Shown here in pieces: positions 1-7,631 of a stretch of DNA of 20,165 bases (position 1 is the stretch's first letter; the number at the start of each line of letters is the position of its first letter). The notes beneath the pieces are model-generated. The model was not told the origin of the DNA. It was given only the letters and a program-made list of their open reading frames with translations, and ran no database searches. The stretch comes from Candidatus Caenarcanales bacterium. GTDB lineage: Bacteria > Cyanobacteriota > Vampirovibrionia > LMEP-6097. The stretch lies in the NCBI GenBank assembly GCA_022447685.1, contig JAKVAO010000050.1, positions 1 through 20,165 of the forward strand. Direction: 5' to 3'. The position numbers and the translations under genes were made by a program.

Positions 1-23
1 AAAGATTAGGACAATCTGCAATT

Positions 24-623
24 CTAGCTTGCCAAAACATATTTGCTGCTAATTTTCAATTTACCTGAGTAGTTACGCAAAATCTCTTGAATCTCAGTTG
101 ATTCTGGGAATCTTTGATCTTTCTTGATTAAAATATCCTCACTGATGCCATGCTTAGCCTTGATGTGATTATTGAAAAGCTTAGATATTTGATCTTCAGT
201 AATTTTATGACCGAAACACCAAGAACTAGCAACCATAGTTATTAACATCAGTGTTTCACGTAATTCAGCTTTAGACTGAGCAGCTGAGACTCTTGCGATA
301 TTAATAGGGATAGCGAGGTTACTTAAAAGTAAGCCAAGTTTAGGGTAAATACCATGATGTAAATCCTGCCAGCCTTTCACCCACTGTCCTATCTTAGAAT
401 CCTTAATTTGACTCAAACCTAGTCCAAGCAGATTGATGATAGCTCCAGATGACATGGCAAGAGCCATACCAAGTTTTTGAATAGGTTTATAGCCCTCAAA
501 CTTACTACGCTCACCACTCTTAACACCAGTAAAACCATCTTGCTTAAGCAGTTTCTGCCTGACTATAACGTTATTAAAAATAGGAGCGAAGCCCCAGATA
601 GCACCTTCTATAGAATCGCCCAA
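24..623 (-). CDS. Hypothetical protein with hydrophobic segments; probable C-terminal half of an interrupted ORF
   Basis: I do not recognise this 199-residue protein. It starts with TTG at 621-623 and has no clear ribosome binding site. Two moderately hydrophobic stretches are visible, around residues 50-72 (LGMALAMSSGAIINLLGLGL) and 95-110, followed by a polar C-terminal third rich in Lys and Ile. The frame is open upstream for 13 more codons, up to the TAA that ends the neighbouring ORF at 663-665. The two ORFs are therefore in one frame with one stop between them. Either they are separate, translationally coupled proteins, or one gene of about 416 codons has acquired a nonsense codon. No function can be assigned. 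Confidence 0.55.
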   Translation of the reverse strand: MGDSIEGAIWGFAPIFNNVIVRQKLLKQDGFTGVKSGERSKFEGYKPIQKLGMALAMSSGAIINLLGLGLSQIKDSKIGQWVKGWQDLHHGIYPKLGLLLSNLAIPINIARVSAAQSKAELRETLMLITMVASSWCFGHKITEDQISKLFNNHIKAKHGISEDILIKKDQRFPESTEIQEILRNYSGKLKISSKYVLAS

Positions 624-662
624 TATAGCTAGATTTTTTATTTTCTTGGCTGTATTTAAGTT

Positions 663-1274
663 TTACTCACTAGCTTCAAAATCAAGAGCAAAATTTCTAA
701 TTGCTTCTGCTGTATCTAAGTGTTTAACTTTGGCTTCTTCACCATTAGCAAGTCCAGCCATAAACTCCTGATCTTCAGCTTCCTCTTCCATTCGAGCTAT
801 ACCCTTCTTGAAACTTTCAAGATCATCAAGCTCTTCTCTATGAAATCTTGCTATATGTAGTAAATTATTATGATCTTTTTTGGGGCTAAAAAGCTTACCC
901 ACATTACTAATCAGACCTGTCAAAATCTTTGCATTTAAAGCCGTAGCTGAAGAAGTATAAAAACTTCTAAGTAAAATCTCAATAATATTTTCTTTCGGTC
1001 TTTTGGTTATAATCGCAGCTGCAAGTTCAGGCAAATCGAAGGCAGAAACCTCCAGCACAGTTCTTCTAACTGGCTCTCTTGTATTAATAGCTGCTGCTAG
1101 TAAATGAAACTTATTATTTTTAAGTTGCTCAGATATTTTCTCTTTTTTGGGGAAAGTGTTTTCATCAATAAAATCTTTTTCACTTTGCTCATTATGCTCG
1201 GCAAGAAACTGCCCAGCTTGATTTAGCCAGGGTGCCTGAGACTTATCCGGAATATGGCTCGCGATTGTTGCCAT
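663..1274 (-). CDS. Hypothetical acidic helical protein; probable N-terminal half of an interrupted ORF
   Basis: This is an unrecognised 203-residue soluble protein. It is charged and mostly helix-forming, with an acidic stretch near residues 160-180 (RMEEEAEDQEF). It starts with ATG at 1272-1274. A TATAAT hexamer on the minus strand lies about 10 nt upstream of the start, which would give a very short or absent leader. Its last 20 residues (from HLDTAEAIRNFALDF) resemble the translation immediately after the stop (NLNTAKKIKNLAIL). This hints at a diverged 60-nt tandem duplication spanning the stop codon. Downstream, in the same frame, lies the hypothetical ORF ending at 24. No family is assigned. 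Confidence 0.55.
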   Translation of the reverse strand: MATIASHIPDKSQAPWLNQAGQFLAEHNEQSEKDFIDENTFPKKEKISEQLKNNKFHLLAAAINTREPVRRTVLEVSAFDLPELAAAIITKRPKENIIEILLRSFYTSSATALNAKILTGLISNVGKLFSPKKDHNNLLHIARFHREELDDLESFKKGIARMEEEAEDQEFMAGLANGEEAKVKHLDTAEAIRNFALDFEASE

Positions 1275-1451
1275 ATGTATTTATATTATATCTAGAGCGA
1301 GCCTAAATTGGGTATAAAATAGTCCATGAGGCTGTTTTAGATTTACATTCAGATAAAGATAAGATTCAATTCTCGTCTTTTTTTTTGAATATAGGGTCCA
1401 AACTATCCGGTGGTTAGCTAGAGGTTTTCGGAGCTAAAGGAGTTAATAACT

Positions 1452-1565
1452 ATGGCAAAATGTGGCTTGAACAAGATGTTTATAACTAGTGAGCAGCAAG
1501 CCAATTATCACCCTTACCAATATTTGCAAGCAAAGGTAAATCAAGTTCCACAATATTCTCCATAG
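1452..1565 (+). CDS. Possible small ORF or gene remnant overlapping the 3' end of polA
   Basis: A 37-codon ORF starting MAKCGLNKMFIT is preceded by a good Shine-Dalgarno sequence, AAGGAG at 1437-1442, 9 nt before the ATG. Its 3' part runs antisense into the polA coding region. Only the first 12 or so codons lie outside polA, so this may be the leader and 5' stub of a gene cut off by rearrangement. Nothing in the peptide is recognisable. Evidence for a real product is the ribosome binding site only. The rest of the 1275-1485 gap is AT-rich, with a T9 run near 1380 and no clear hairpin terminator. Confidence 0.2.
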   Translation: MAKCGLNKMFITSEQQANYHPYQYLQAKVNQVPQYSP

Positions 1566-4395
1566 ACTTAATAACCAAGTCTGAAACTTCAGACGATATC
1601 TCTTTACTAACTTCTAATACTATCTCATCGTGAACCTGTAAAATAATTTTTGCTTGTTCCTGTGAGTATTTCTCAGATAGTTTGTTTTGGATATCTATCA
1701 TTGCTTTTTTCATGATATCTGCTGCTGCACTCTGAATAACGGTATTGAAAGCCTGCCTCTCTTCTTCTTTTTGTAGCATTTTGTTTCTACTATTGATATT
1801 TTGGAAATATCTTCTTCTACCGAACATAGTTTCCACGTATTCATTCTCTCTTGCAAAGCCTAGGGTCTCTTCCATGAAAGGCTTAATCGATGAGAAAATC
1901 TCAAAATATTTATCGATAAAGCTCTTAGCTTCTTTGTTTGAGATCTTCAGTTGCTCAGCTGTTGAATAAGTTCCTTGCATATAGACTAAAGCAAAATTCA
2001 AAGTTTTACCGATTCTTCTGTCATCATCCGTAACTTCCTCAAAAGACTTAGACATGATTTTCATCGCAGTTTCTCTATGAATGTCTTTATTCTCTCTAAA
2101 AGCATTGATTAAAACCTTTTCCTTTGCAAGGTGCGCCAGAACTCTAAGTTCAATTTGTGAATAATCTGCACTGATAATTTCTTTAGTATCATCTTCAGCA
2201 ATAAAAGCTGCCCTAACTTTTCTACCAAGCTCAGTCTTAATCGGAATATTTTGCAAATTTGGGTTACTCGAGCTTAATCTTCCAGTACTGGTAAGAACTT
2301 GATTAAAATCAGAATGTATACGATTAGTCTCCTTAGCAAGAAGCTGAGGTAAATTATCTACATAAGTACTCAAAAGCTTACTAAGTGTTCTAAATTCTAA
2401 AATCTTATTAATTAACTTAAAATGCACTTCAGCAAGATCTTTATCTGCAAGAATTTTCTCTAAAGTTCCCTGATCTGTAGGGAAAGAGCCTGATTTATTT
2501 CTTTTTGCAGTTGTTGCGATTGCAAGATCAGTATAAAGAACTTCACTGAGTTGCTTAGGGGAAGAAATATTGAATTCTTTACCAGTAATCTTATAGATAT
2601 CATCTTTAATTAGCTTAAGCTGTGAGTGGAGTTCCACTGAAAGTTCTGATAAATACTTAGTATCTATACTTACACCTGAAAGCTCAATCTCTGTAAGTAC
2701 TGATGCAAATGGAAAATCAACTTCAGTCAGTAACTTATTCTGTTTTTCGCTAAGAGATTTTTTGTAGTAGAGAAACAACCTATAGGTGATATAAGCATCT
2801 GACGCAGCGTATGCTGCAACATCCTGAATTGGAACTTGATCTATACTGATTTGTTTTTTGCCAGTACCAATAAGCTCATCAATTTCTTGCATACGTAAAT
2901 GTAAAATACGCTTAGACTGTTGTTTCAAGCCATGCTTATTACTTGGATTCTCTATATAGCTAGCAAGCATAATATCATAGAAATTCTTATGGATTTTCAA
3001 ACCAAGTCTTTTAAAGAGCTTATGTTCAAATTTAATATTCTGAATAATCTGAAGTTTATTTTCATTTTCCAGAATAGGCTGAAGCTTGGCTCTCACTAAA
3101 TCAGGGTTTAATTGGTTATTCGAATCAACCAAAAGGCTGTGTCTCACTGGAATATAGTAAGAATAAATCTCATTATCTTCAGCATTATGACTATGGAGAG
3201 CAAAAGCCCAACCTACAATTTCACAATTCAAAGTATTAAGCCCGGTAGTTTCTAGATCGATAGCATACTGTTCTGCTTTCTCTAACTGCGCAACTAACTT
3301 ATCAAGATCTTCTTCACTTTGTACAAGAATAGGATTAATTTTCAAATCATGAATTTCCATATCTACCTGTTCAAATTTCTTAGTATTAGCAGCCTCAGCC
3401 TCTTCTGGTAAGTCAACCTGGACTTTGACGATTTCACCATTATTAAAGCTTTTCAGGAGTATCGGTAATCGTTTAAGAATGCTGTTGAATTCAAAGACCT
3501 TCAAAAATTCAATCAAAGAATCAGTATCAGGTAAATTCAACTTAGACTTGTTTAAATAATCAGATGCTTGTCCCTTTTTAGTCTCATCAACGATTATTGT
3601 TGCTAAGTACTGAGATAAACGAGCTGAATCCTCTTGTGTTTCAAGTTTTTCTTTAGTCTTAGGTGGACTAACTTCAGTTAAATTCTGATAAATATTATCA
3701 AGGTTACCGTAAGTCTCTAGTAATTTGATTGCAGACTTATCCCCAAGCCCTTTGACTCCTGGAATATTATCAGAGCTATCTCCTGCAATCGCCTTATAGT
3801 CAACGATTTGATCAGGTCTTACTCCCATCTGCTCATAGACATCAGCAGGTGAATAAATTTTGATACCGCCGCCTTTTTGGGGTGCAGCTAATTTAACTTT
3901 GTCACTAACTAGCTGAAATAAATCTCTATCACCAGATAAAATTACGACATTTTGTCCTTCATTCTCAGCAGCTCTAGCAACTATTCCTATCAAATCATCA
4001 GCCTCAAAGCCAGCTTCTTCCATAACAGGAATATTAAATTTCCTAAAACTTTCTTTAATCCATGCCCACTGCTCCTGCAATTCGTCTGGCATTTCATCGG
4101 GTCTATTCGCTTTATAATCATCAAACATCTCATGCCTAAATGAGGGCTGAGGAAGGTCAAAGGCTGCAGCAATTGCAGCAGGTTTAACTAATTCCATAAC
4201 GTCAAATAAGGCTTTTAGCGTGCCATAAATAGCCCAAGTGGGGTGACCTTCTTTGTTCCTGAGATTCGTTCTCTCCAAGGCAAAAAACATTCTAAAAGCA
4301 AGGTTACTTCCATCAATTAAAAGAATTGGGGCTTGGTTCTTGGTATCTACAGTCTTCTCTTCTTGCAAGTTCATGCTGGCACTGATATTCATCAC
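1486..4395 (-). CDS. polA: DNA polymerase I with 5'-3' exonuclease, 3'-5' exonuclease and polymerase domains
   Basis: DNA polymerase I (969 residues, slightly longer than the E. coli enzyme) removes primers and fills gaps in replication and excision repair. Residues about 22-310 form the FEN-like 5'-3' exonuclease (LIDGSNLAFRMFFA, ADDLIG, SGDRDLFQL, GDSSDNIPGVKGLGDKSA). The 3'-5' exonuclease looks active, with its DLE motif in YAIDLETTGLN, NIKFEHKLF, and the YAASDAY motif. The polymerase domain has motif A DYSQIELRVLAHL, motif B RRIGKTLNFALVYMQG (about 793-808) and motif C LQVHDE (about 919-924). Motif B differs from the common NFGxxYG form: Ala and Met replace the two glycines flanking Phe-Tyr. 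The gene is divergent from rplI across about 90 bp. The start ATG is at 4393-4395; Met2 and Met8 are alternatives in a non-conserved N-terminal tail. Confidence 0.97.
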   Translation of the reverse strand: MMNISASMNLQEEKTVDTKNQAPILLIDGSNLAFRMFFALERTNLRNKEGHPTWAIYGTLKALFDVMELVKPAAIAAAFDLPQPSFRHEMFDDYKANRPDEMPDELQEQWAWIKESFRKFNIPVMEEAGFEADDLIGIVARAAENEGQNVVILSGDRDLFQLVSDKVKLAAPQKGGGIKIYSPADVYEQMGVRPDQIVDYKAIAGDSSDNIPGVKGLGDKSAIKLLETYGNLDNIYQNLTEVSPPKTKEKLETQEDSARLSQYLATIIVDETKKGQASDYLNKSKLNLPDTDSLIEFLKVFEFNSILKRLPILLKSFNNGEIVKVQVDLPEEAEAANTKKFEQVDMEIHDLKINPILVQSEEDLDKLVAQLEKAEQYAIDLETTGLNTLNCEIVGWAFALHSHNAEDNEIYSYYIPVRHSLLVDSNNQLNPDLVRAKLQPILENENKLQIIQNIKFEHKLFKRLGLKIHKNFYDIMLASYIENPSNKHGLKQQSKRILHLRMQEIDELIGTGKKQISIDQVPIQDVAAYAASDAYITYRLFLYYKKSLSEKQNKLLTEVDFPFASVLTEIELSGVSIDTKYLSELSVELHSQLKLIKDDIYKITGKEFNISSPKQLSEVLYTDLAIATTAKRNKSGSFPTDQGTLEKILADKDLAEVHFKLINKILEFRTLSKLLSTYVDNLPQLLAKETNRIHSDFNQVLTSTGRLSSSNPNLQNIPIKTELGRKVRAAFIAEDDTKEIISADYSQIELRVLAHLAKEKVLINAFRENKDIHRETAMKIMSKSFEEVTDDDRRIGKTLNFALVYMQGTYSTAEQLKISNKEAKSFIDKYFEIFSSIKPFMEETLGFARENEYVETMFGRRRYFQNINSRNKMLQKEEERQAFNTVIQSAAADIMKKAMIDIQNKLSEKYSQEQAKIILQVHDEIVLEVSKEISSEVSDLVIKSMENIVELDLPLLANIGKGDNWLAAH

Positions 4396-4474
4396 TTATA
4401 TTCTAGCAATCACTGATTTTTTGTTTAAGAATTTCGCAAAAAACTAAGATTTTATAAACAGAACTTATTTATGC

Positions 4475-4480
4475 TATTAT
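4475..4480 (+). promoter_or_regulatory. Candidate -10 box for rplI
   Basis: TATTAT ends 9 nt before the preferred rplI ATG at 4490, so transcription would start at or within a few bases of the start codon. No convincing -35 box is visible. The call rests on position and on similar arrangements at thrB and umuD in this window. Confidence 0.35.
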
Positions 4481-4489
4481 TACTTGTCT

Positions 4490-4948
4490 ATGGCTTCTGC
4501 ACTAGACGTAATTTTAGTAGATGATGTTGAACATTTAGGTAAAGCTGGTGAGCTTGTTAAAGTTAAACCAGGGTTTGCTCGTAATTTCCTTTTACCTAAG
4601 GGTGCAGCTATTTTAGCGAATAGATTCACACTTGCTGAATACGAAGAACGTAAGGTTCAACTTGAAGCTGAAGCTCAAAAGAGACGACAAGAAGCTGAAA
4701 CACTTAAAATTAAGCTTGAAGAAAAAACTATTAGCATCAATGCTAAAGCTGGTGAAACAGGTAAGTTATTCGGTGCTATTACGAAAGAGAATATCGTAGA
4801 AGCTATCAAAGAACAATTATCATTAGATATAGTGAAAGATCAGTTAGTATTGAAAGCTCCGATTAGAGCTGTTGGTGATCATAATATTACTCTTAAGATC
4901 GCTAGTGGTGTCTCAACAACTATTATCGTTCAAGTTAAAACTATCTAG
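4490..4948 (+). CDS. rplI: 50S ribosomal protein L9
   Basis: L9 is a two-domain protein of the large ribosomal subunit that binds 23S rRNA near the base of the L1 stalk. The N-terminal domain is unmistakable: DVILVDDVEHLGKAGELVKVKPGFARNFLLPKGAA. It is followed by the long connecting helix (AEYEERKVQLEAEAQKRRQEAETLKIKLEE) and the C-terminal domain (GKLFGAITKENI). I prefer the ATG at 4490, giving 152 residues, close to the usual 149 or so. An in-frame TTG at 4484 would add two residues. No Shine-Dalgarno is present and a TATTAT -10 candidate lies just upstream, consistent with a leaderless or near-leaderless message. The gene stands alone here, facing the small membrane-protein ORF. Confidence 0.96.
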   Translation: MASALDVILVDDVEHLGKAGELVKVKPGFARNFLLPKGAAILANRFTLAEYEERKVQLEAEAQKRRQEAETLKIKLEEKTISINAKAGETGKLFGAITKENIVEAIKEQLSLDIVKDQLVLKAPIRAVGDHNITLKIASGVSTTIIVQVKTI

Positions 4949-4954
4949 TCTGAT

Positions 4955-5083
4955 TTAAGACTCACTTGATTCACTTTTTTTATTTATATTATTCATAGCT
5001 TTGCTAAGTGATTCTATAGCGTATAAGCCTATTAAACCAGCTGAAGCTGCAAATGCTACTGGTGCTACAAAAGTGATAGTCAA
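4955..5083 (-). CDS. 42-residue putative membrane microprotein
   Basis: This is a short ORF starting with TTG at 5081-5083, preceded by a near-perfect Shine-Dalgarno AGGAGG (5091-5096 on plus as CCTCCT) at 7-8 nt spacing. That is the strongest ribosome binding site in the window. The peptide begins TITFVAPVAFAASAGLIGLY: a single hydrophobic, Ala/Gly-rich segment of about 20 residues followed by a polar Lys/Asn/Ser tail. It resembles a single-pass membrane microprotein, but I recognise no family. Its stop lies 6 nt beyond the convergent rplI stop. A 10-bp hairpin with a 4-nt bulge (5118-5152) lies in the presumed leader. Confidence 0.6.
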   Translation of the reverse strand: MTITFVAPVAFAASAGLIGLYAIESLSKAMNNINKKSESSES

Positions 5084-5117
5084 GTTTAAGTCCTCCTAAA
5101 TTAGTAGACCTGTAATA

Positions 5118-5152
5118 ACAAGTCTTTGTTTTTAATATAAAGATTCACTTGT
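5118..5152 (-). promoter_or_regulatory. Leader hairpin upstream of the small membrane-protein ORF
   Basis: ACAAGTCTTT pairs with AAAG-attc-ACTTGT across an AT-rich loop. On the minus strand it lies about 20 nt upstream of the AGGAGG of the 42-residue ORF. It could be a 5' leader structure. TTGACA (minus strand, just upstream) overlaps it, but no properly spaced -10 box is present. Confidence 0.3.
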
Positions 5153-5216
5153 CAATTATTTTATATTAACCAATTAAATATATACTTTTAAACTTAAAAA
5201 TCAGTAGTATAGTAGG

Positions 5217-6137
5217 CTATTTCACAATACCCAAAATCAGAAATGTCGCAAATAAGACACAAAGAGTACCAAATATCTTAAATTTATTAATAGGTTCCTT
5301 AAATATTAAAAAGCCAATAAATAAATTAGCAATTAGTGAAACAGCTCTTTTGTAAGATTCAACAAAACCAACATCAAAGTTTTGATAGGCTATAAATTGA
5401 AGTAGAAGTGCAGTTGCAGCATTGATAACACCAAGCAATATAAACCATTTACTACTATTAAAATTATGACCATATAAATATTTACTAGTACCCCAAGGAG
5501 TTTTTTTGGAAAAAATTCTAGCTATAGCAAAAATACAACCTGAAGAAATAGAATGATAAAGAGCATGAGAATAAGGTCCAACAAATCCCATTGAAATCTT
5601 ATCAAAAGGTATAGCAAATGCCCACAAAAGAGAAGTTAGAATCATAAGAACACAACCACGTTCAGATATTAGATCCTTATAAAGTTGAGCAAATAAGCCA
5701 AGAAAAGAATTTACTTTTTTACCTTTAAAATTAATAATGAATGAAGCTAAAACCAGAAGTATAAGCCCGATTAACTGAAATAAAGTCATACTTTCTTTGA
5801 GAATCAAAGCACCAAAAATAACGGTGAAGAAAGGTAGAAAAGATAAAAATGGAATTACGCTACTTAAAGGTGAAATAGATATAGAATAGGTAAGAAGAAA
5901 AGTACCAGAGGCTGCAAAAATTGCTGTGACCAAGCCTGGAAGCAAATAATCTACAGTGAAAATTAAATTTCCAGTAAAATATGCATAGAGAAAATAAACT
6001 AAGCCTTGCCCACATTCAAGAAATATTAAAAGTGGTAGCAGTTTAATTCTATTAACGAGGACTTTACGAACTGAATCGTAGGTGACCCAAAGCACACCTA
6101 CTAAGCTTATGAAAAGAATCTGATAAATACTTAGCAA
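5217..6137 (-). CDS. EamA/DMT-superfamily transporter
   Basis: This is a 306-residue, very hydrophobic inner-membrane protein with about ten predicted transmembrane segments in two similar halves, the pattern of EamA (drug/metabolite) permeases. The first half includes LPGLVTAIFAASGTFLLTYSIS followed by PLSSVIPFLSFLPFFTVIFGALIL. The second half ends with the typical FGFLIFKEPINKFKIFGTLCVLFATFLIL-like pattern (residues about 275-303). The substrate is unknown; family members export amino acids, metabolites or drugs. It probably starts with TTG at 6135-6137, since the frame closes with TAG nine bases upstream. No ribosome binding site is evident. It lies downstream of the rpsI terminator, so it is probably transcribed separately. 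Confidence 0.85.
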   Translation of the reverse strand: MLSIYQILFISLVGVLWVTYDSVRKVLVNRIKLLPLLIFLECGQGLVYFLYAYFTGNLIFTVDYLLPGLVTAIFAASGTFLLTYSISISPLSSVIPFLSFLPFFTVIFGALILKESMTLFQLIGLILLVLASFIINFKGKKVNSFLGLFAQLYKDLISERGCVLMILTSLLWAFAIPFDKISMGFVGPYSHALYHSISSGCIFAIARIFSKKTPWGTSKYLYGHNFNSSKWFILLGVINAATALLLQFIAYQNFDVGFVESYKRAVSLIANLFIGFLIFKEPINKFKIFGTLCVLFATFLILGIVK

Positions 6138-6175
6138 TATAATCTATGACTAAAGATAGCACAAGATTTGCTAAC

Positions 6176-6209
6176 AAAGAAAAAATCCTCAGTTTTCACT
6201 GAGGATTTT
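6176..6209 (-). terminator. Rho-independent terminator after rplM-rpsI
   Basis: A perfect 11-bp stem, AAAATCCTCAG / CTGAGGATTTT, with a 6-base loop lies 25 nt past the rpsI stop. On the minus strand it is followed by a T run. It would end the rplM-rpsI transcript before the transporter gene. Confidence 0.9.
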
Positions 6210-6233
6210 AATAAATATAAATAATGCAAAAAA

Positions 6234-6644
6234 TTAACGTTTAGAGAACTGGAATCTCTTACGAGCTTTCTTACGACCGTATTTCTTAGATTCTTTGATT
6301 CTAGCGTCTCTAGTTAGTAACATAGAAGCTTTAAGAACTTTTTTGTTAGCTTCACTGATCCCAGCAAGTGACTTAGCGATAGCGTACATAATAGCTTCAG
6401 CTTGTCCAACTTGACCACCACCAGTTACTTTAACAACTACGTCATAACTTCCTTCAATACCACAAGTAACGAAAGGACTCTTAACTTTAGTTTGAAGTAA
6501 TAATCTGTTACCAAGGTAATCTTCCATCGTTTTACCATTGATTGTAATCTTTCCTTGACCTGGAGTTAAAACCGCACGGGCTATAGATCTTTTTCTCTTT
6601 CCAGTGTTACTTAAGTCTAGTTTAGCTTTTTTTGTATCTTTCAT
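6234..6644 (-). CDS. rpsI: 30S ribosomal protein S9
   Basis: S9 is a small-subunit protein whose C-terminal tail reaches the P-site tRNA. The 136-residue protein shows the family pattern: GKRKRSIARAVLTPGQGKITING, TGGGQVGQAEAIMYAIAKSL, and the basic C-terminus LLTRDARIKESKKYGRKKARKRFQFSKR ending in SKR. The start is ATG at 6642-6644, with AAGGA about 9 nt upstream. It lies 17 nt downstream of rplM, the conserved rplM-rpsI operon order, and a strong terminator follows. Confidence 0.98.
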   Translation of the reverse strand: MKDTKKAKLDLSNTGKRKRSIARAVLTPGQGKITINGKTMEDYLGNRLLLQTKVKSPFVTCGIEGSYDVVVKVTGGGQVGQAEAIMYAIAKSLAGISEANKKVLKASMLLTRDARIKESKKYGRKKARKRFQFSKR

Positions 6645-6661
6645 TTATATAAATCCTTAAA

Positions 6662-7090
6662 CTACGCTGTCAGCTGTGGCTCATGTGGGTGTTCAGCTCC
6701 TTCATAGATCTTAAGCTTAGTAATTAATCTATCGCTTAATCTATTGTGTGGAAGCATTCCTTTAACTGCTTTCCTTAAAACTTCATTAGGTCTTCTAGCA
6801 AGTAAGTTCTCTAAAGTTTCTTCTCTGAAACCACCTGGAGTACCACTATGTCTTCTATATAGCTTTTGCTCCATCTTCTTACCAGTAACTTTAATCTTAG
6901 AACTATTAATAACAACAACAAAAGCACCACAGTCCTGATTAGGTGTGAATTCAGCCTTGTCTTTACCTCTAAGAGCCATAGCAATCTTAGTTGCTAATCT
7001 CCCTAAGGTTTGATCCTTAGCATCAACAAGAATCCATGAACGGTTAGTAGATTCTTTCGTGTAAAATTTAGTAGTCCCTTGATTAGACAT
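6662..7090 (-). CDS. rplM: 50S ribosomal protein L13
   Basis: L13 is an early-assembly protein of the large subunit. Recognisable stretches are RSWILVDAKDQTLGRLATKIA, the KVTGKKMEQKLYRRHSGTPGG segment, and KAVKGMLPHNRLSDRLITKLKIY. I chose the ATG at 7088-7090 (MSNQGTTKFYTKES), which gives 143 residues, the usual size. An in-frame ATG at 7145-7147 would add 19 poorly conserved, Lys-rich residues. Neither start has a strong Shine-Dalgarno. It is the first gene of the two-gene rplM-rpsI operon and divergent from the SpeD-like gene. Confidence 0.97.
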   Translation of the reverse strand: MSNQGTTKFYTKESTNRSWILVDAKDQTLGRLATKIAMALRGKDKAEFTPNQDCGAFVVVINSSKIKVTGKKMEQKLYRRHSGTPGGFREETLENLLARRPNEVLRKAVKGMLPHNRLSDRLITKLKIYEGAEHPHEPQLTA

Positions 7091-7193
7091 GCTTAATGAT
7101 CTTAGCAAATCTTTCTTACCTTTTTCACAATATTTTTTGAATATCATGAAATTTTAAGAATCTTTACAGATTCACTTTTATGAATTTAATTTA

Positions 7194-7571
7194 ATGCTAG
7201 AATTGATTTGCCTTATGAGAGGATCACACGCAATTTTTGATTTCTACAAAGCCGATAGCGAAAAGATTGCTAAAGAGATTGAATTGAAAAAAATCTTAGA
7301 GAAAATTTTCGCAGACTTCGAATACGAAATTATCAAAACCCTCTACCACCAATTCAAACCTGAGGGTGTTACCGCATCTATTATAAGTTCCCAATGCCAA
7401 TTAAGTATTCATACATGGCCTGAACACGGTTCTTTTACTGTTGATTTTTATTCTGCATTAGAGAAACTAGATATGCTCAAACTTTGTGAAGCTATCAAGA
7501 AAGAGTTTTCTGCTTCTGAGTATGATATGAGAATTATTAGAACTGAAGATGAGCGCTTAGCAAAAAACTAA
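7194..7571 (+). CDS. SpeD-family (S-adenosylmethionine decarboxylase-like) protein with altered pyruvoyl site
   Basis: This 125-residue protein matches the small prokaryotic AdoMet decarboxylase proenzyme fold: RGSHAIFDFYKAD near the N-terminus, YHQFKPEGVT, then SIHTWPE at residues 71-77. In active enzymes the motif ESHxSIHTWPE is self-cleaved before its Ser to make the pyruvoyl cofactor. Here the matching residues 67-69 are Gln-Cys-Gln. The catalytic Cys of the DxFTC motif (Cys83 in the Thermotoga enzyme) is Ala (residue 88), and the upstream processing Ser is Thr60. The processing His is kept (His73). The protein may be an unprocessed regulatory or structural paralogue, or use Cys68 unusually. 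I therefore withhold the symbol speD. The start is ATG 7194 or ATG 7215 (MRGSHAIF); the family alignment fits either. Confidence 0.85.
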   Translation: MLELICLMRGSHAIFDFYKADSEKIAKEIELKKILEKIFADFEYEIIKTLYHQFKPEGVTASIISSQCQLSIHTWPEHGSFTVDFYSALEKLDMLKLCEAIKKEFSASEYDMRIIRTEDERLAKN

Positions 7572-7572
7572 A

Positions 7573-7609
7573 AAGGAGCTCCATTTTTCAATGAAGCTCC
7601 TTCTTTTTA
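7573..7609 (+). terminator. Bidirectional rho-independent terminator
   Basis: AAGGAGCT and AGCTCCTT form an 8-bp stem extended by CATT/AATG around a short T-rich loop. A T-rich tail follows, starting 1 nt after the SpeD-like stop. A T run is also present on the opposite strand, so it can serve the convergent gene ending at 7632. Confidence 0.88.
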
Positions 7610-7631
7610 TAGATTTAGACTAGTTTAGGAT

